Below are positions 27,727 to 37,053 of a stretch of 64,000 nt of DNA, piece by piece (the first letter of the stretch is position 1; every line of letters begins with the position of its first letter). The position numbers and the translations under genes are program-made. Below the pieces are notes generated by a model. The model made no database searches. It worked only from the letters and a program-made list of their open reading frames with translations, and was not told the origin of the DNA. The stretch comes from Acidobacteriaceae bacterium (lineage in GTDB: Bacteria > Acidobacteriota > Terriglobia > Terriglobales > Acidobacteriaceae), in contig PKVW01000074.1 in NCBI GenBank assembly GCA_003131585.1, forward strand, positions 1-64,000. The letters run 5' to 3'.

Positions 27727-29198
27727 CGCTTCCCCGCCGCATTCGCCGAATTGACACTCGCAGCTTCGCCCGCCAGCGCCCTCAACCGCGCCGGCAGTTT
27801 CTCGTAGATCCCGCCAAAGCCGCCGTTGGAAAGAATCGCCACCACATCTCCGCCGCGCATCTCCGGAGCGACGATCCGCACGATTTCTTCCGCATCCGCA
27901 AGCAACCGCGCATGACTGCCATGTCTCTGAATATCCGCCGCCAGTTCCGGCAACTCCAGCCGCTCATGCACCGGCACCGCGTCCGACCGGAATACGGCCG
28001 CCACGATGACTTCGTCCGCCAGGGCCAGACTCCGCGCCAGCTCGCCCTGCAGCACGCGCCGCCGCAGCGTGTTCGATCGCGGCTCCAGAATCGCCCACAG
28101 ACGAGCGCCCGCATAACGAGCCCGCAACGCCTTCAGTGTGCCCGCAATCGCCGTGGGATGATGCGCGAAGTCGTCAATGATGGTGATGCCATTTACCTGC
28201 GCCGTCACTTCCAAGCGTCGCTTCACGCTCTTGAACGTCTTCAGAGCCGCTGCGATCTCCTCTTTCGAGATGCCGTACGCCGCAGCCAGGGCCGCGGCCG
28301 CGGTTGCGTTCCACACGTTGTATTCGCCCGGAAGGGGGAACTCGAGATCCGCCCAGGCTCGGCCCTCATGCAGCACCGACCACGAAGTGCGCGCCGCCTC
28401 CAATTTCAAGTTCGCGATTCGCCATTCCGAGCGCGCCGCCGCACCATACCGCTCTACCGGGCAAAATGCCTTGCTCAAGCAGCTTTCAAGGCTTGGGCTT
28501 TCCCCAGTCTCGCCAGCCATTCCGTCGAAAGCGATAAGCCGCCCGCGCCGCGGAATCAGATTCACCAGCCGCTTGAACGCCGTCTCCACGGCGTCCAGAT
28601 CTTTATAGATATCGGCGTGATCGAACTCCACGAACGTCAGAATCGCGGCATCGGGGAAGTAATGCAGAAACTTCGGTCCCTTGTCGAAAAACGCGGTGTC
28701 GTACTCGTCGCCTTCCAGAATGAAGTGTTTTCCCTGTCCCAGATGAAAGCTCGATCCAAAGTTCTCGGCGATGCCGCCGATCAGAAACGACGGCTGCATC
28801 CCCGCCGTGTGAAAAATCCATGCCAACATCGAGGTGGTCGTGGTCTTGCCGTGCGTCCCCGCGACCACCAGCACTTCCTTGCCGCGCAAGAATTCCTCGT
28901 GCAGCAGTTGCGGCAACGAGCAAAACGGAATGCGCTGGTCGAGCAGTTGCTCCAGTTCGGCATTTCCCCGCGAAATCGCGTTGCCTACGACCACCAGATC
29001 GGGACGAGGCTCCAGATTCCGCGCGTCAAAAGGCTGCGCCACCGGAATTCCGAGTTGCGCGAGAAAATCCGACATTGGGGGATACGCCGCCGCGTCCGAC
29101 CCACTCACACGAAATCCGCGCTGTTTCAGCATCCCCGCGAGCGACGCCATCGCCGTGCCGCAGATGCCAATCAAATGAATGTGCTTTTTGGGATCCAT
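27723..29198 (-). CDS. mpl: UDP-N-acetylmuramate:L-alanyl-gamma-D-glutamyl-meso-DAP ligase
   Basis: 491 residues, a Mur ligase. The N-terminal Rossmann-like domain opens with HIHLIGICGTAMASLAGMLK; the P-loop is VAGTHGKTTTTSML (about residue 113); LEGDEYDTAFFDKGPKFLHY and EFDHADIYKD are typical of Mpl rather than MurC; IIDDFAHHPTAI and LEPRSNTLRR follow. Mpl reattaches the recycled tripeptide to UDP-MurNAc. ldcA lies 11 bp upstream and the two act in sequence in murein recycling, since LdcA trims tetrapeptide to tripeptide. Mpl versus MurC is judged by these motifs and length. Confidence 0.9.
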   Translation of the reverse strand: MDPKKHIHLIGICGTAMASLAGMLKQRGFRVSGSDAAAYPPMSDFLAQLGIPVAQPFDARNLEPRPDLVVVGNAISRGNAELEQLLDQRIPFCSLPQLLHEEFLRGKEVLVVAGTHGKTTTTSMLAWIFHTAGMQPSFLIGGIAENFGSSFHLGQGKHFILEGDEYDTAFFDKGPKFLHYFPDAAILTFVEFDHADIYKDLDAVETAFKRLVNLIPRRGRLIAFDGMAGETGESPSLESCLSKAFCPVERYGAAARSEWRIANLKLEAARTSWSVLHEGRAWADLEFPLPGEYNVWNATAAAALAAAYGISKEEIAAALKTFKSVKRRLEVTAQVNGITIIDDFAHHPTAIAGTLKALRARYAGARLWAILEPRSNTLRRRVLQGELARSLALADEVIVAAVFRSDAVPVHERLELPELAADIQRHGSHARLLADAEEIVRIVAPEMRGGDVVAILSNGGFGGIYEKLPARLRALAGEAASVNSANAAGKR

Positions 29199-29208
29199 GT
29201 TTCTTCGG

Positions 29209-30177
29209 TTAGCTTCTTCCTGCCGCCGCCGTCACCGCCCCTTCCAGGATCTTCAAACTCACGTGTCCATCGCGCACTGTCAACCCAGCCCGTACTCCAA
29301 TCGGCAGCGTAATGTTGCCCGCCGCCACATGTCCCGACCGCATCCCATACGCCACTGGCACTCCCAACTCGCCCACAATGCGCAACACCACTTCTTCCAG
29401 CGTGTAGCCTTGATTCGCAGTCTGCACGCATTCCGGCATCTCGCCAAACACGATTCCCCGCACGCCATCCAACTTGCCAGACAGCTTCAGCTGCATCAGC
29501 ATGCGATCAATTTGATAGGGCTTCGCCGCCACGTCTTCAATCAACAAAATCGTACCTGCCGTCCTGATCTCGTAGGGCGTTCCGAGCGAGGCCACCAGGA
29601 TCGAGAGGCAGCCTCCGTAAAGAATTCCCTCGGCCACGCCCTCCACCAACCCACTCGCTTTAGAAGCCGCACCCGGATTGGGTTCCCAAGCCGCCGTGCC
29701 AGTCAGCGCCGCCTGCCACGAAGCCAGATCCACGCCATCTTCATGCGCCCAATCTTTCGCCACCATAGGCCCGTGGAAGGTCACCCAACCCAGAGCGTCG
29801 GAAAAGTAAGTGAGCAGCGCAGTCAGGTCGCTATAGCCCACAAAAATCTTGGGGTGCGCCTCGATCTTCTCCAGGTCCAGTGCTTGCAGCAGATAGTTCG
29901 CGCCGTACCCGCCGCGCGCGCAAACAATCGCCCGCACTTCCTCACGCGCAAACATTTCTTCCAGTTCGTGCGCGCGACGCTCGACCGATCCGGCAAAGTA
30001 ACGGTCTTGATCGAGAATGGAATCGAAATAAAACGGCCGGTAGCCCGCGCGCCGCAGTCCCTCGCATCCAGCCTCCAGATCGCCGCGCCTGAGGTTGCTG
30101 GCCGGCGCCACAATGCCGACGGTGTCGCCCGGCCGAAGGGCGGGCGGCTTCACGCGCGGAACTGTCGATAAAGACAT
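29209..30177 (-). CDS. ldcA: Muramoyltetrapeptide (LD-) carboxypeptidase
   Basis: 322 residues from the ATG at 30177; the frame is open 26 codons further but without a better start. S66 peptidase features: PPALRPGDTVGIVAPAS at the N-terminus, ARGGYGANYLL, the nucleophile Ser in FVGYSDLTALL (about residue 114), the Glu in LLIEDV and the His in RSGHVAAG. It removes the terminal D-Ala from the recycled tetrapeptide in the cytoplasm, feeding Mpl, whose gene follows directly. dapF is 93 bp upstream in the same direction. Confidence 0.92.
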   Translation of the reverse strand: MSLSTVPRVKPPALRPGDTVGIVAPASNLRRGDLEAGCEGLRRAGYRPFYFDSILDQDRYFAGSVERRAHELEEMFAREEVRAIVCARGGYGANYLLQALDLEKIEAHPKIFVGYSDLTALLTYFSDALGWVTFHGPMVAKDWAHEDGVDLASWQAALTGTAAWEPNPGAASKASGLVEGVAEGILYGGCLSILVASLGTPYEIRTAGTILLIEDVAAKPYQIDRMLMQLKLSGKLDGVRGIVFGEMPECVQTANQGYTLEEVVLRIVGELGVPVAYGMRSGHVAAGNITLPIGVRAGLTVRDGHVSLKILEGAVTAAAGRS

Positions 30178-30270
30178 GCAGTCAGAAGCCTGTTTCGCGA
30201 AAACGAAAAGCTGGCCAGCGCAGATGAGATCACGAACAACAAAGTTGCGTCCCACAACAAAGTCCGCAGG

Positions 30271-31086
30271 CTAACTCAGAAAAAACTCGCCCCGGCACAC
30301 CAACCGCGCCGTCCCGCGAAGAAACACCAGATTCTTTTCCTGGCGCACTGTCTGCGTACCGCCGGGAGCATGCACGCGAACCGGCGATTCCGCCTTGCCC
30401 ATCGCCATCGCCGCCACCGCCGACGCGCAAGAGCCCGTCCCGGAGGATTGCGTCTCTCCCACGCCACGCTCGAAAAAACGAGCCTCCACATCGTGTTTGC
30501 CGTCGATCACAACCAGTTCAACGTTGACGCCCCACTTGAATTCAGAATTGCGCTGAAGTTTTGCCGCCTCGTCCCGCCAGTTCTCGGAAAACTTTGGTAC
30601 GAACACCACGCAATGCGGACTTCCCATCGAAACCGGAATTCCCCGCACCTCGCTCGCGCCCAACTTGACCGCCAATTCCGCTCCCACCGCAGCCTCGCCC
30701 ATTTCGACCTCAAACTCGTACTCGGATTCGCTCCGTCCCATCAGCACGCACGTCTTCAGTCCCGCCCCGGTTTGGATCGTAAGCTTCTCTTTTCGCCGCT
30801 CCGCGCAAATATACGCCGCCACACAGCGCGTACCATTGCCGGAAATCTCCGCCGGGGAACCGTCGGCGTTAATCAGGCGAATCTCCACGTCCGCAGCCGC
30901 GTGCGAATACATCCATTCCACTCCGTCCGCCCCCACGCCCTGATGCCGGTCACATAGACGCCGCGTAAGCGCTGCCATGTTCGCAGGAGCTAGAGCGCCT
31001 TCAACGGACAAAGAATCGATCAGCAGAAAATCATTGCCGCACGCGCTGGCCTTCACAAACGGAATCACCACGGAGGGTAGGCTCAC
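30271..31086 (-). CDS. dapF: Diaminopimelate epimerase
   Basis: 271 residues if translation starts at the GTG at 31086, which overlaps the mgtC stop (GTGA) and puts the family N-terminus (VIPFVKASACGNDFLLID) close to the start; the frame is open 30 codons further. Both catalytic cysteines are present: GNGTRCVAAY (about residue 88) and SSGTGSCASAV (about residue 226). It converts LL- to meso-diaminopimelate for lysine and peptidoglycan. Placement next to ldcA and mpl, which recycle DAP-containing peptides, is functionally sensible. Confidence 0.93.
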   Translation of the reverse strand: MSLPSVVIPFVKASACGNDFLLIDSLSVEGALAPANMAALTRRLCDRHQGVGADGVEWMYSHAAADVEIRLINADGSPAEISGNGTRCVAAYICAERRKEKLTIQTGAGLKTCVLMGRSESEYEFEVEMGEAAVGAELAVKLGASEVRGIPVSMGSPHCVVFVPKFSENWRDEAAKLQRNSEFKWGVNVELVVIDGKHDVEARFFERGVGETQSSGTGSCASAVAAMAMGKAESPVRVHAPGGTQTVRQEKNLVFLRGTARLVCRGEFFLS

Positions 31087-31790
31087 TCCAACTCCACCGG
31101 CCCCAACGAAGTCACGCCCCCGAGCACAGACGATACCTTCAGTTGCCGCAGCAACCCCTTCTGATCCCGGTTGCACCCAGCCACATCAAACTGCAGCCGG
31201 ACGTGCTCGCCCGTGCTGCCGCTCACAACATTCTGCATCATGCGATGTTCGTGCTCGAGGATGCGGTTCACCTCCCGACTAATCTCTTCCTCGCTCGCGC
31301 CCGTCACTTCATAGCTGGTAAGCAGCGTCTTCAGGTTGAAGGTTTGCTCCAGATGGCCCAGAGCGAACAGCGCCATCAGGACCACGGCCGTGGCAAAGAC
31401 TGCGGTCACGTAGAGTCCTCCGCCGGCAGCCATTCCCACCGATGCCACCACAAACAGAGTTGCCGCCGTAGTCAGGCCCGTGGTGAGGCCGCGCGTATGC
31501 AGAATCGATCCCGCGCCGATAAACCCAATGCCGGGGATGATCTGTGCCGCGATGCGCGTGTGATCGCCGAGGTGTTCCACCGCCAGCGCATCCGACAGCA
31601 CCGTGAACAGCGCCGCGCCAAAACAGATGAACATATTGGTGCGCAGTCCCGCTGGCCGGTGTCTCAGTTCCCGCTCCAGCCCGATGGCCCCGCCCAAAAT
31701 CGCCGCCAGCACCAGGCGCGTCAGGGAGGTCGCAACCACGCCGCTCGCCATCTCTCCGTGCAGCAAATCGAAAATGTGTTGCCAGTTCAT
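31083..31790 (-). CDS. MgtC/SapB family inner-membrane protein
   Basis: 235 residues. Four or five membrane helices in the first 145 residues carry the MgtC signature: LTRLVLAAILGGAIGLERELRHRPAGLRTNMFICFGAALFT, then AAQIIPGIGFIGAGSIL and GLTTAATLFVVASVGMAAGGG. The C-terminal cytoplasmic part is a small ACT-like domain. Relatives affect growth in low Mg2+ and membrane potential. It heads the reverse-strand envelope operon and is translationally coupled to dapF. Confidence 0.9.
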   Translation of the reverse strand: MNWQHIFDLLHGEMASGVVATSLTRLVLAAILGGAIGLERELRHRPAGLRTNMFICFGAALFTVLSDALAVEHLGDHTRIAAQIIPGIGFIGAGSILHTRGLTTGLTTAATLFVVASVGMAAGGGLYVTAVFATAVVLMALFALGHLEQTFNLKTLLTSYEVTGASEEEISREVNRILEHEHRMMQNVVSGSTGEHVRLQFDVAGCNRDQKGLLRQLKVSSVLGGVTSLGPVELE

Positions 31791-31895
31791 GGATTTGATC
31801 CAAGGATTTGATCGGATGTTCGGAAAGGCCTTGGATGGCCGGATTTTATCACCGGAACAGTCGCCCCCAACCGGCGCCAGCGTTAACCCGGCTGA

Positions 31896-33632
31896 TTACC
31901 GCGTGCTGCCTGGCGGAGGGCGCTGCGTTCGTTCTTGCGTTCGGAATTGCGTTCGGCCTTGCAGTCGGCCTTGCGTTCGGCCTTGAAAGATCACCGCGCG
32001 CGGCTGACCCCAGGTGTGTATCTCGACCAACTCCGTCAAACGCTGGCCTTTCGCCACGTTCCACACTCGGTCACCCTCGAATCCTACAACGTAATCCGCG
32101 TACTCCGCCGGGTCCGCCAGCGCGCGCTCCCATAACCCTTCAGTATCGACCGGCTGCTTCCACACCCGATGATTGCCTTCGTTGATGACCCGCCGCAACG
32201 GGATCCCCGCCTGCTCCAGCGCGCCCACGTGCTCGCCCAGATACATCAGCAGCGTGGAATTCTGCGGCAAGGATTTGATCCAGTCCGCCACCTGCCCATC
32301 CAGAGCCACGCGCCCGCGCATGTTGATCGCAGCCTCGCGATAACAGATCGGCTCCGCGCGCCAGGTCGCACCATAAGTGGCGACCGCCAGAACAAAGACA
32401 CCCACCATCGCCGCCGCGCCCGTCCAGCGGCGCCATGAAACATCAACGCGCGGGATGTTTGTTGCGGATTGGACAAGGAAAAAAATCCCCAGCGGCACAA
32501 ACATCGCGAACGCCGGAAGCAGTTGCAGCCCGTAGCGCAGGTTGTAATAGGAAAACGGCCACCACCCCGGTACGAAGATCGGAACGCTCCCATACGCCAC
32601 GGATAAAGCGTAAAACGGCAGCGGCGCCCACAGCAGCAGTGTGAGCCGGCCGCGGCGGCCAAACCACGACACCAGGCTTCCCAGCAGAGCCAGGACCAGC
32701 CACAGGCGTCCTTCCCAGCTCGCCTCGGCCACATTCAGTTCGGCCGCTTTCAGAAAATACGAGCCGGCAGCCAACAGATTCCCCTTCGCCGGATTCACCG
32801 TCGCGGTCTTTTGCTCGATCGCTTTCGCCGAGTAAGGTCCGTTCGCGAACTCCAACGGATTTCCATAGACCGCCGCGTTATACCCCAGCCAGAGAACCGG
32901 AGCCGCCGCCACGATCAAAACAAACTTCACAAGCGCGATCCGCGACGGCGGGAGAGAGAACTTGGTTGCCCCATCCTGGCCTACTTTGCGAAGATGGGAG
33001 CTCATTACCACGGCCCCAACCACCAAAACCGCAGCCAGAAACCATCCGTCATACCGTGTCAAACACGCCGCCGCCAGACACAGCCCGCACTTCGTAAGCG
33101 CCTTCGCCCCGCCCCGCGCGAACTCCGCGAAATACACCACGACCCAGATGAACAGCGCGAGATACAATGACTCGCCCATCGCGGTCGCCTGCATGTAGAT
33201 GAGATTCGGATTCGCGCCGTAGACAATCGCCGCGGCCCACGCCACGATCCTTGCTGCGCCATCCGCTTCTCCATCGCGGCTCAGCGCCGCGCGCGCCAGC
33301 CGGAACACTCCCAGCACGCCAAACACGTACGCCGCCATCGACGGAATCGAGCCGCCCGCGCCGCTTTGCCACATCTGCTTCGACACGATGAACGGCATGA
33401 TCAGCAGATGCGGCAGCGGCAGCCATACCGTCCCTAACTGCAGCAGCCCGGGAGTTTTCGAGTCGAAGACGCGGCGCGCGATGTTGATGTGCGCCACGGC
33501 GTCGCCGTAGAGCAACACGTCTCCGTGCCGGTAGTAGAAGAGAAAAGAAAACACTGAGACAAAGATGGCCAGCCATACCAGCCGCACAACTTCAATCTCG
33601 GAAAGCGCCTTCTGCGTTTTCTGCGGCTTCAT
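31896..33632 (-). CDS. Membrane glycosyltransferase-like protein (GT39/ArnT/PMT type)
   Basis: 578 residues with about ten membrane helices. The first periplasmic loop contains YGDAVAHINIARRVFD with an acidic residue and LLQLGTVWLPLPHLL, the GT-C layout of lipid-linked sugar transferases. LTRYDGWFLA and WLGYNAAVYGNPLEFANGPYS are further family-like segments. The likely role is transfer of a sugar from a polyprenyl-phosphate donor in the inner membrane. It overlaps the pfkB gene by 4 bp (ATGA). The last about 25 residues (QGRTQGRLQGRTQ and so on) are coded by a low-complexity DNA repeat of (ttg/ttc)cg units and are unlikely to be part of the original fold. Confidence 0.8.
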   Translation of the reverse strand: MKPQKTQKALSEIEVVRLVWLAIFVSVFSFLFYYRHGDVLLYGDAVAHINIARRVFDSKTPGLLQLGTVWLPLPHLLIMPFIVSKQMWQSGAGGSIPSMAAYVFGVLGVFRLARAALSRDGEADGAARIVAWAAAIVYGANPNLIYMQATAMGESLYLALFIWVVVYFAEFARGGAKALTKCGLCLAAACLTRYDGWFLAAVLVVGAVVMSSHLRKVGQDGATKFSLPPSRIALVKFVLIVAAAPVLWLGYNAAVYGNPLEFANGPYSAKAIEQKTATVNPAKGNLLAAGSYFLKAAELNVAEASWEGRLWLVLALLGSLVSWFGRRGRLTLLLWAPLPFYALSVAYGSVPIFVPGWWPFSYYNLRYGLQLLPAFAMFVPLGIFFLVQSATNIPRVDVSWRRWTGAAAMVGVFVLAVATYGATWRAEPICYREAAINMRGRVALDGQVADWIKSLPQNSTLLMYLGEHVGALEQAGIPLRRVINEGNHRVWKQPVDTEGLWERALADPAEYADYVVGFEGDRVWNVAKGQRLTELVEIHTWGQPRAVIFQGRTQGRLQGRTQFRTQERTQRPPPGSTR

Positions 33633-34552
33633 TCGAGGTGGGTGAGTTCACGAAAAATCTGAAAGCGCGCGTCAATTTCATCCCGTGTCAGCGACTGCAG
33701 CCGCTCCGTGCCAAAACTTTCCACCGCGAACGATCCCATCACTCCGCCGTAGAAAAGCGCCCGCTTCAGCACATCGCGATTCAACTCCTCCTGCGACGCC
33801 ACATAGCCCATGAATCCGCCGGCAAACGAATCGCCCGCTCCCGTAGGATCTTTCACTTCATCGAGCGGCAAGGTCGGCGCGCGAAACGGATGGCGCCCGA
33901 TCCCAAACGCCCCCTCGCGAAAGAAAATCGTCGCTCCGTATTCGCCGTGCTTGATCACCAGCGCCTGGGGGCCCATGGCCAGCACTTTCTGCGCGGCGCG
34001 CGGCAGGTTTTTTTCGTCCGCCAGCATCTTCGTCTCGGTATCGTTGATCAGCAGCACGTTCACCAGCTTCAGAGTCTCAGCCAGCTCCTTGCGCGCGCCT
34101 AGGATCCAGTAATTCATGGTGTCGCATCCGGTCAGCCGCACTCCGCTCATCTTCCGCCGCACATTGGCCTGCAACGTGGGCTGGATGTTGGCCAGGAACA
34201 GGAATTCGGTATCCTCATACTCCTTCGGAATCCGCGGCTGGAACTTTTCAAACACATTCAGATCGGTAAAATTCGTTTTAGCCTCGTTGAGGTTTTCGGT
34301 GTATGTCCCGCCCCAGCGAAACGTCTTTCCGGCGGCGCGCTCGATACCGCGCGTATCCACGCCGCGCTTCTTCAGAACATTTTCGTGCTCCTCCCCAAAG
34401 TCCTCGCCCACCACCGCCACCATGCGCACTGGAGTGAAGTAACTGGCGGCCAGCGAAAAGTAAGTCGCCGCCCCGCCCAAAATTCCTTTCACGCTGCCCG
34501 AAGGCGACGTAATGTCGTCAAACGCAACCGAACCGACAACCACAATGCTCAT
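33629..34552 (-). CDS. PfkB-family sugar or nucleoside kinase
   Basis: 307 residues. The ribokinase fold is shown by the N-terminal GSVAFDDITSPSG, GGAATYFSLAASYF, the LLINDTETKML segment and the C-terminal signature DPTGAGDSFAGGFMGY (about residues 237-252), whose Asp is the catalytic base. GAGR-like substrate loops do not reveal the sugar. It precedes the membrane glycosyltransferase gene and overlaps it by 4 bp, so the kinase may supply a phosphosugar for the same glycan route, which is inference. GAGGAGA lies upstream of the start. Confidence 0.88.
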   Translation of the reverse strand: MSIVVVGSVAFDDITSPSGSVKGILGGAATYFSLAASYFTPVRMVAVVGEDFGEEHENVLKKRGVDTRGIERAAGKTFRWGGTYTENLNEAKTNFTDLNVFEKFQPRIPKEYEDTEFLFLANIQPTLQANVRRKMSGVRLTGCDTMNYWILGARKELAETLKLVNVLLINDTETKMLADEKNLPRAAQKVLAMGPQALVIKHGEYGATIFFREGAFGIGRHPFRAPTLPLDEVKDPTGAGDSFAGGFMGYVASQEELNRDVLKRALFYGGVMGSFAVESFGTERLQSLTRDEIDARFQIFRELTHLE

Positions 34553-34576
34553 TGCGAGTCCGTCTCTCCTCGGTCA

Positions 34577-34678
34577 AGTGGCCAGTAGTCAGTGGCCAGT
34601 AGTCAGTGGCCAGTGATCAGTAAAACCTCTAGCGATAGCGTTTTTACTGGCCACTGACCACTGATCACTGACCACTGC
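34577..34678. repeat. AGTGGCCAGTAGTCAGT palindromic repeat
   Basis: The left arm is made of repeated agtggccagtagtc units (34577-34625); the right arm (34635-34678) is their approximate inverse complement, actggccactgaccactgat. The arms surround cctctagcgatagcg. A related copy is at 42785-42873. The mtnP stop codon and last two codons are within the right arm. Confidence 0.8.
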
Positions 34679-35540
34679 CTTCCACGTACTTCCCAATAAT
34701 CAGCTTCAGCTTCTTCCGCGCCGCCGCCGGAATTGTCTTGTGATCCGTCAAAATCGCATGCGCCAGCGCCGTCCCGCACCCGCACGACCGCTCCCGCGGC
34801 ATTGCCGCGACGGTCTCGCGCACAACTTTCGTTGCGTTCTCCGCATTCTTCAGCAGCACCGCTACAATTTGATCCACCGTCACCGAATCGTGATGCGGAT
34901 GCCAGCAATCATAATCCGTCACCATCGCCACCGTGACATAGCAAAGCTCGGCTTCGCGCGCCAGCTTCGCCTCTTGCAGGTTGGTCATGCCGATCACGTC
35001 CATCCCCAGCCCGCGATACACATTCGATTCCGCCCTGGTGGAAAACTGAGGCCCTTCCATGCACAGATAAGTCCCGCCGTGTCTGCCGGTGACGCCGACT
35101 CTCTCGCACGCAGCCTCGACCACTCCCGCCAGTTCGGCGCATACGGGATCGGCAAAAGCGACGTGCGCCACTACTCCGCCCCCGAAAAACGTATCGACGC
35201 GATGCCGCGTGCGGTCGAAAAACTGGTCCGGGATCACGAAATCCAGCGGCTTGTGTTCTTCCTTCAGCGACCCCACGGCGGAAACCGAAACAATCCTCTC
35301 GACTCCAAGCTGCTTGAACCCATGAATATTCGCGCGAAAATTCAGCTCGCTCGGAAGAATGCGATGCCCGCGTCCATGCCGCGCCAAGAACGCCACCTTG
35401 CGCCCTTCCAAAGTGCCACAAACATACGCATCCGAAGGCGCGCCGAATGGCGTCTTCACCCGCACTTCCTTCACCTTGCTCAGCCCCGGCATGGCGTAAA
35501 GCCCGCTGCCGCCGATAATCCCAATCTCCGCCTGTGCCAC
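34665..35540 (-). CDS. mtnP: S-methyl-5'-thioadenosine phosphorylase
   Basis: 291 residues from the GTG at 35540 (a TTG one codon before is possible; GGAGG is 4-5 bp upstream). The phosphorylase family is clear: [14 protein letters not shown] (phosphate-binding), [34 protein letters not shown] (about residue 177) and [15 protein letters not shown], with TDYDCWH near residue 225. It splits methylthioadenosine to adenine and methylthioribose-1-phosphate in methionine salvage. The C-terminal SGQ and the stop are read from the palindromic repeat, so the original 3' end was probably altered by it. Confidence 0.93.
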   Translation of the reverse strand: MAQAEIGIIGGSGLYAMPGLSKVKEVRVKTPFGAPSDAYVCGTLEGRKVAFLARHGRGHRILPSELNFRANIHGFKQLGVERIVSVSAVGSLKEEHKPLDFVIPDQFFDRTRHRVDTFFGGGVVAHVAFADPVCAELAGVVEAACERVGVTGRHGGTYLCMEGPQFSTRAESNVYRGLGMDVIGMTNLQEAKLAREAELCYVTVAMVTDYDCWHPHHDSVTVDQIVAVLLKNAENATKVVRETVAAMPRERSCGCGTALAHAILTDHKTIPAAARKKLKLIIGKYVEGSGQ

Positions 35541-35735
35541 CAACCCTCCAGAAGTTCAGCCCACAGAAATCTTCCGCGCGAGAGACTCAAACCCGTGATT
35601 ATACAAGACACATCCGTGTACCCTGTGCACTTCGGCGTCCTCTGTGGGCGGTTCAAGATGTTCCATCGCGTGAACTGGCGCAGCCGTGGGTTCTTGACGT
35701 CGTCGCTGGTCTCACCAACCCGCTACAATCTTCCT

Positions 35736-37007
35736 ATGCGCACGGGCCTTCTCGTCCTTATTCTCACGACCGCTGCCTTCGCGCAGAACGCGCCCAAACT
35801 CGCCCCTCACCCCGAGGCGAAATCCGTCACAGTTCCAATCGCACTCGATCACAACCGCGTCGTTGTCGTCCTGGACCTTCCGCTGCCCGGCGGCTCGGCC
35901 CAGCGCGTCCGCGGCTGGATCGATAACGGCAATCCCGATCTCTACCTCTCCCGCCGAGTAGCTACGCTCATGGGACTTGCCGTCACCTGCGACGACAAAG
36001 CCTGCTCCGCTCCACCCCCGCATGAGATCACGATTGGCGGCATGAAAATCTCTCTTGCCGCTGTGAAGGAAGCGAAAATTCCGCTCAAGCCCGTCAACGC
36101 CGCATCCGTCATGGCACCCGGCCTGTCCGCAGAAATGAACATTCCTTCTACCGTCCTACGCAACTATGACGTGCTCATCGATTTCCCCGGCCACGAACTC
36201 ACCATCGCCCAACCCGGCAGCCTGAAGTTCAAGGGGGTGAAGGCAAAGGTGATCGTGAACCCCGAGAACGGCCTGGTCCAAGTCCCCAGCCAGATTGAAA
36301 ACAAGAAATACAATCTTGCCCTCGACGTTGGCGCGTCCATCAGTTTCTTGTCGGGAGAATTGTTCGACAGGCTTGCTGCCGCTCACCCCGACTGGCCGCA
36401 CATGACCGGCGCCATCGGCCCCGCCAACATGTGGGGTCAGGATGATGAGACGAGATGGAAGCTGATGCGCGTGGACCGCGTCCAATACGGCCCGCTCTTT
36501 CTCACCGATGTAGCTGTGGTCGGCTTGCCCAAGGAGCGGATGAACACTTTCGAAAAGCGCGCCGGCATTCCCACCGCCGGACTGCTCGGCGCGAATACCC
36601 TGATGAACTACCGCGTCGGCCTCGACTACGCGCACTCCACCGTCTATTTCGACATCGGACGCTTGTTCAACTTTCCCGACTTCGATGTCGTCGGCCTCAT
36701 CCTGCGCCCCGAAGATGACGGGCGCTTCACCATCATCGGCATCGCCGACTACGACGGCAAACCGTCCGTGCCTGAAGGCCAGAACGGCGTTCAGGCGGAC
36801 GATCACCTCGTCGCCGTCAACGGCATCCCCATCCCCAGCGCCACCATGGGACAAGTCTGGTCGATGCTCGGAGGTGAGCCCGGCACAGAACGAACGCTCA
36901 CCATCGAGCGCGGCGGCAAGCAGTTTACGGTCGTCGCCAAAGTGCGGCACTTCCTGGGAGAAACAGACGGAAACGACGAATCGAGGAGGAAGTCGCGCAA
37001 GAATTAA
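35736..37007 (+). CDS. Secreted retropepsin-like aspartyl protease-fold protein with PDZ domain
   Basis: 423 residues from the ATG at 35736, where a signal peptide begins (MRTGLLVLILTTAAFAQ); the open frame upstream is antisense to mtnP and not coding. A clan AA-like beta domain spans about residues 60-300. The expected D-[ST]-G site reads ALDVGASISFL (about residue 196) with Val replacing Thr, and the first half has WIDNGNPDLYLS (about residue 66). LLGANTLMNYRVGLDYA resembles the second psi-loop. A PDZ domain follows (about residues 335-410; GVQADDHLVAVNG). Catalysis is uncertain because of the altered motif; it may be a binding protein. Confidence 0.75.
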   Translation: MRTGLLVLILTTAAFAQNAPKLAPHPEAKSVTVPIALDHNRVVVVLDLPLPGGSAQRVRGWIDNGNPDLYLSRRVATLMGLAVTCDDKACSAPPPHEITIGGMKISLAAVKEAKIPLKPVNAASVMAPGLSAEMNIPSTVLRNYDVLIDFPGHELTIAQPGSLKFKGVKAKVIVNPENGLVQVPSQIENKKYNLALDVGASISFLSGELFDRLAAAHPDWPHMTGAIGPANMWGQDDETRWKLMRVDRVQYGPLFLTDVAVVGLPKERMNTFEKRAGIPTAGLLGANTLMNYRVGLDYAHSTVYFDIGRLFNFPDFDVVGLILRPEDDGRFTIIGIADYDGKPSVPEGQNGVQADDHLVAVNGIPIPSATMGQVWSMLGGEPGTERTLTIERGGKQFTVVAKVRHFLGETDGNDESRRKSRKN

Positions 37008-37053
37008 CGGGAAACTTTCGTCTCGGCGTCCTCTGTGCTTTGCTTCACTGCAT

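Noticed and set aside
34740-35735. Long forward open frame upstream of the PDZ protein start
   Set aside because: It is antisense to mtnP, whose protein is clearly conserved; the real start has a signal peptide at 35736.
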